From JALOOB01 sp040766655 (GTDB taxonomy: Bacteria; Chloroflexota; Anaerolineae; CG2-30-64-16), in contig JAXGQB010000008.1 in assembly GCA_040766655.1 (NCBI GenBank), forward strand, positions 310,001-374,000: 64,000 nt of DNA. Direction: 5' to 3'. The notes beneath the pieces were generated by a model. The model was given only the letters and a program-made list of their open reading frames with translations, did no database searches and was not told the origin of the DNA. Position numbers and translations under genes: made by a program. This document shows positions 63,058 through 64,000 of the stretch, piece by piece (within the stretch, counting starts at the first letter, position 1; each line of letters begins with the position of its first letter).

Positions 63058-63085
63058 ATCTTCAATCTTTCATCTTCAATCTTCA
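63058..63085. repeat. Second short heptamer array, four units (consensus ATCTTCA)
   Basis: ATCTTCA, ATCTTTC, ATCTTCA, ATCTTCA in direct succession, 19 bp from the larger array and 13 bp before the AddB stop codon. Same 7-bp period, different base sequence. Confidence 0.75.
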
Positions 63086-63098
63086 ATCCGCCCCCCCC

Positions 63099-64000
63099 TC
63101 ATCGTCGCCCCCTATAGTGCCAACAGAACGCGGCCGCAGGGCAGTAGTCCGGGCAGCCTTCGGAGGGCGGGCGCGGCGAAAAGCGGCCGGCGCGCGCGTC
63201 GCGCACGGCCGCCCAGGCATAGGCCAGCGCAGTGCCGATGGCGGCCTCGGGTCCGCCCTCGAAAGTGGCCAGGGTGAATTCGCTCGCCTCCGCGTGCCGC
63301 ACGTGCCAGTAGAAGCCGTCAACGACCGTGCCGAGGCCCAGCGCGTGCTCGGCAGCCAGCGCGTAGAGCGGCAGCTGCAGCTTCTTGCCGTCGATCACGG
63401 CGGCCCGCTTGAAGGCCCACGGCCCGCCGGTCTTGTAGTCGATGATGCGCAGGCGCGGGCCGGCGCGGGCCGGTTCGGCGTCTGCCGGCGCCGGGCAAGA
63501 GTCGACGCGGTCGATCAGGCCGTGCACGTGGAACACATCATCGCCGTCGGTCACGGTCAGGCGGTGCTCTTTGAAGAAGCCTGCCTCCTGCGCCAGCGGC
63601 ACGAAGCCGCCCGGCAGGCCCGCCAGCGCCTCGACCGAGCGGCGCACGTCGTCCGCAATCTCCGCGCGGGTCTGCGACCACCAGGCGGTCGCGCGGAAGC
63701 CTTCAACCCGCGGCGCAGCATCGAGCACCCCGGCGGCCACCGCGGGCAGGTTGGCGACCAGCGTGTCGAGGTCTGCGGGGTCCGGCGCGTCACGGTAGAG
63801 ACGCTCGAAGATGTGATGGTAGATGTTGCCCAACTGGCGTGCGTTCAGGCCCTCGGCGGGTTCCTCCCGCGGCTCCAGCCCGAGCACGCTGCCCACGAAG
63901 AAGGCGAAGGGGCAACTGCGATAGGACTCCAGCCGACTGGCGCTCCAGGTGTGGCCCGCGCCGTATCGCTCCGTGAAGACGTGGGCCAGGTCTGCCAGGT
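63099..64000 (-). CDS. AddB-like PD-(D/E)XK nuclease, C-terminal part
   Basis: Three hundred codons of the 3' part; the gene enters from the right edge. It has SRLESYRSCPFAFF and the helix LGNIYHHIFERLY that open AddB/Cas4-type nuclease domains. The active site shows HGLIDRVDS and RIIDYKTGG (Asp and D-x-K). The end carries CPDYCPAAAFC; together with the cysteine in SCPF these four cysteines fit the 4Fe-4S staple of AddB nucleases. It partners the AddA-like gene downstream. Reading is open to the window edge, so the N-terminal helicase-like part is not visible. Confidence 0.85.
   Translation of the reverse strand, partial: LADLAHVFTERYGAGHTWSASRLESYRSCPFAFFVGSVLGLEPREEPAEGLNARQLGNIYHHIFERLYRDAPDPADLDTLVANLPAVAAGVLDAAPRVEGFRATAWWSQTRAEIADDVRRSVEALAGLPGGFVPLAQEAGFFKEHRLTVTDGDDVFHVHGLIDRVDSCPAPADAEPARAGPRLRIIDYKTGGPWAFKRAAVIDGKKLQLPLYALAAEHALGLGTVVDGFYWHVRHAEASEFTLATFEGGPEAAIGTALAYAWAAVRDARAGRFSPRPPSEGCPDYCPAAAFCWHYRGRR

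Noticed and set aside
62906..63085. Possible CRISPR array
   Set aside because: The units are contiguous 7-mers without spacers, and no cas genes are nearby.

Overview
The window is GC-rich, gene-dense bacterial DNA. It most resembles an uncultured member of the Chloroflexota (Anaerolineae-like). Pointers are Ala/Pro-rich lipoprotein binding proteins, a secreted protein ending in YLPLILR, a glycosyltransferase with a large extracytoplasmic beta tail, several NarL-type two-component pairs and dispersed heptanucleotide repeats. This assignment is inferred from style, not from a marker gene. No rRNA, tRNA, CRISPR array, prophage or insertion sequence was seen.

Region 1 (1-26,230, all minus strand) is the centrepiece. 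A strong promoter (TTGACA-17-TAGGAT, 26,162-26,190) overlaps one of two copies of a 36-bp operator-like element and reads into an uninterrupted array of about 21 genes. In transcription order these are: a fused E1 alpha-beta 2-oxoacid/acetoin-type dehydrogenase and its E2; a 3-keto-L-gulonate-6-phosphate decarboxylase (UlaD) fused to an unknown C-terminal domain; bacterial microcompartment (BMC) shell genes (BMC-H, BMC-T, a small cargo-like protein, BMC-P, BMC-H); a divergent PanB homologue; a short-chain dehydrogenase; two ABC sugar importers; UlaE and UlaF/AraD epimerases; a URO-D-like protein; two FGGY sugar kinases; and, at the left edge, the start of a SorC-type regulator. Together this resembles the E. 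coli ula / yiaK-S pathway (3-keto-L-gulonate or L-xylulose to D-xylulose 5-phosphate) with ABC uptake and a shell. The usual metabolosome enzymes (CoA-acylating aldehyde dehydrogenase, phosphotransacylase, alcohol dehydrogenase) are absent, so this may be an undescribed BMC type. Both importer binding proteins are in-frame tandem fusions of two and three nearly identical domains.

Region 2 (26,386-32,141, minus) carries a DUF362 protein with its small cysteine-rich partner, a flavodoxin, an isochorismatase-like hydrolase, an alpha/alpha-toroid protein and an acyl-CoA thioesterase. Region 3 (32,313-38,164, plus) carries a membrane glycosyltransferase, a phytoene-desaturase-like oxidoreductase and a polytopic membrane protein. 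Region 4 (38,209-40,849, minus) is a translationally coupled GNAT-like / TraB / GNAT-like operon with a clear promoter.

Region 5 (41,199-59,360) holds two histidine kinase / NarL regulator pairs. Between them lie two very large, divergently transcribed secreted-protein genes (2,371 and 1,233 aa) that share a back-to-back promoter region, then a decay zone with two pseudogenes. Region 6 (59,419-64,000, minus) is an AddA-like helicase-nuclease and the 3' part of an AddB-like nuclease, separated by a 19-unit heptamer repeat array.
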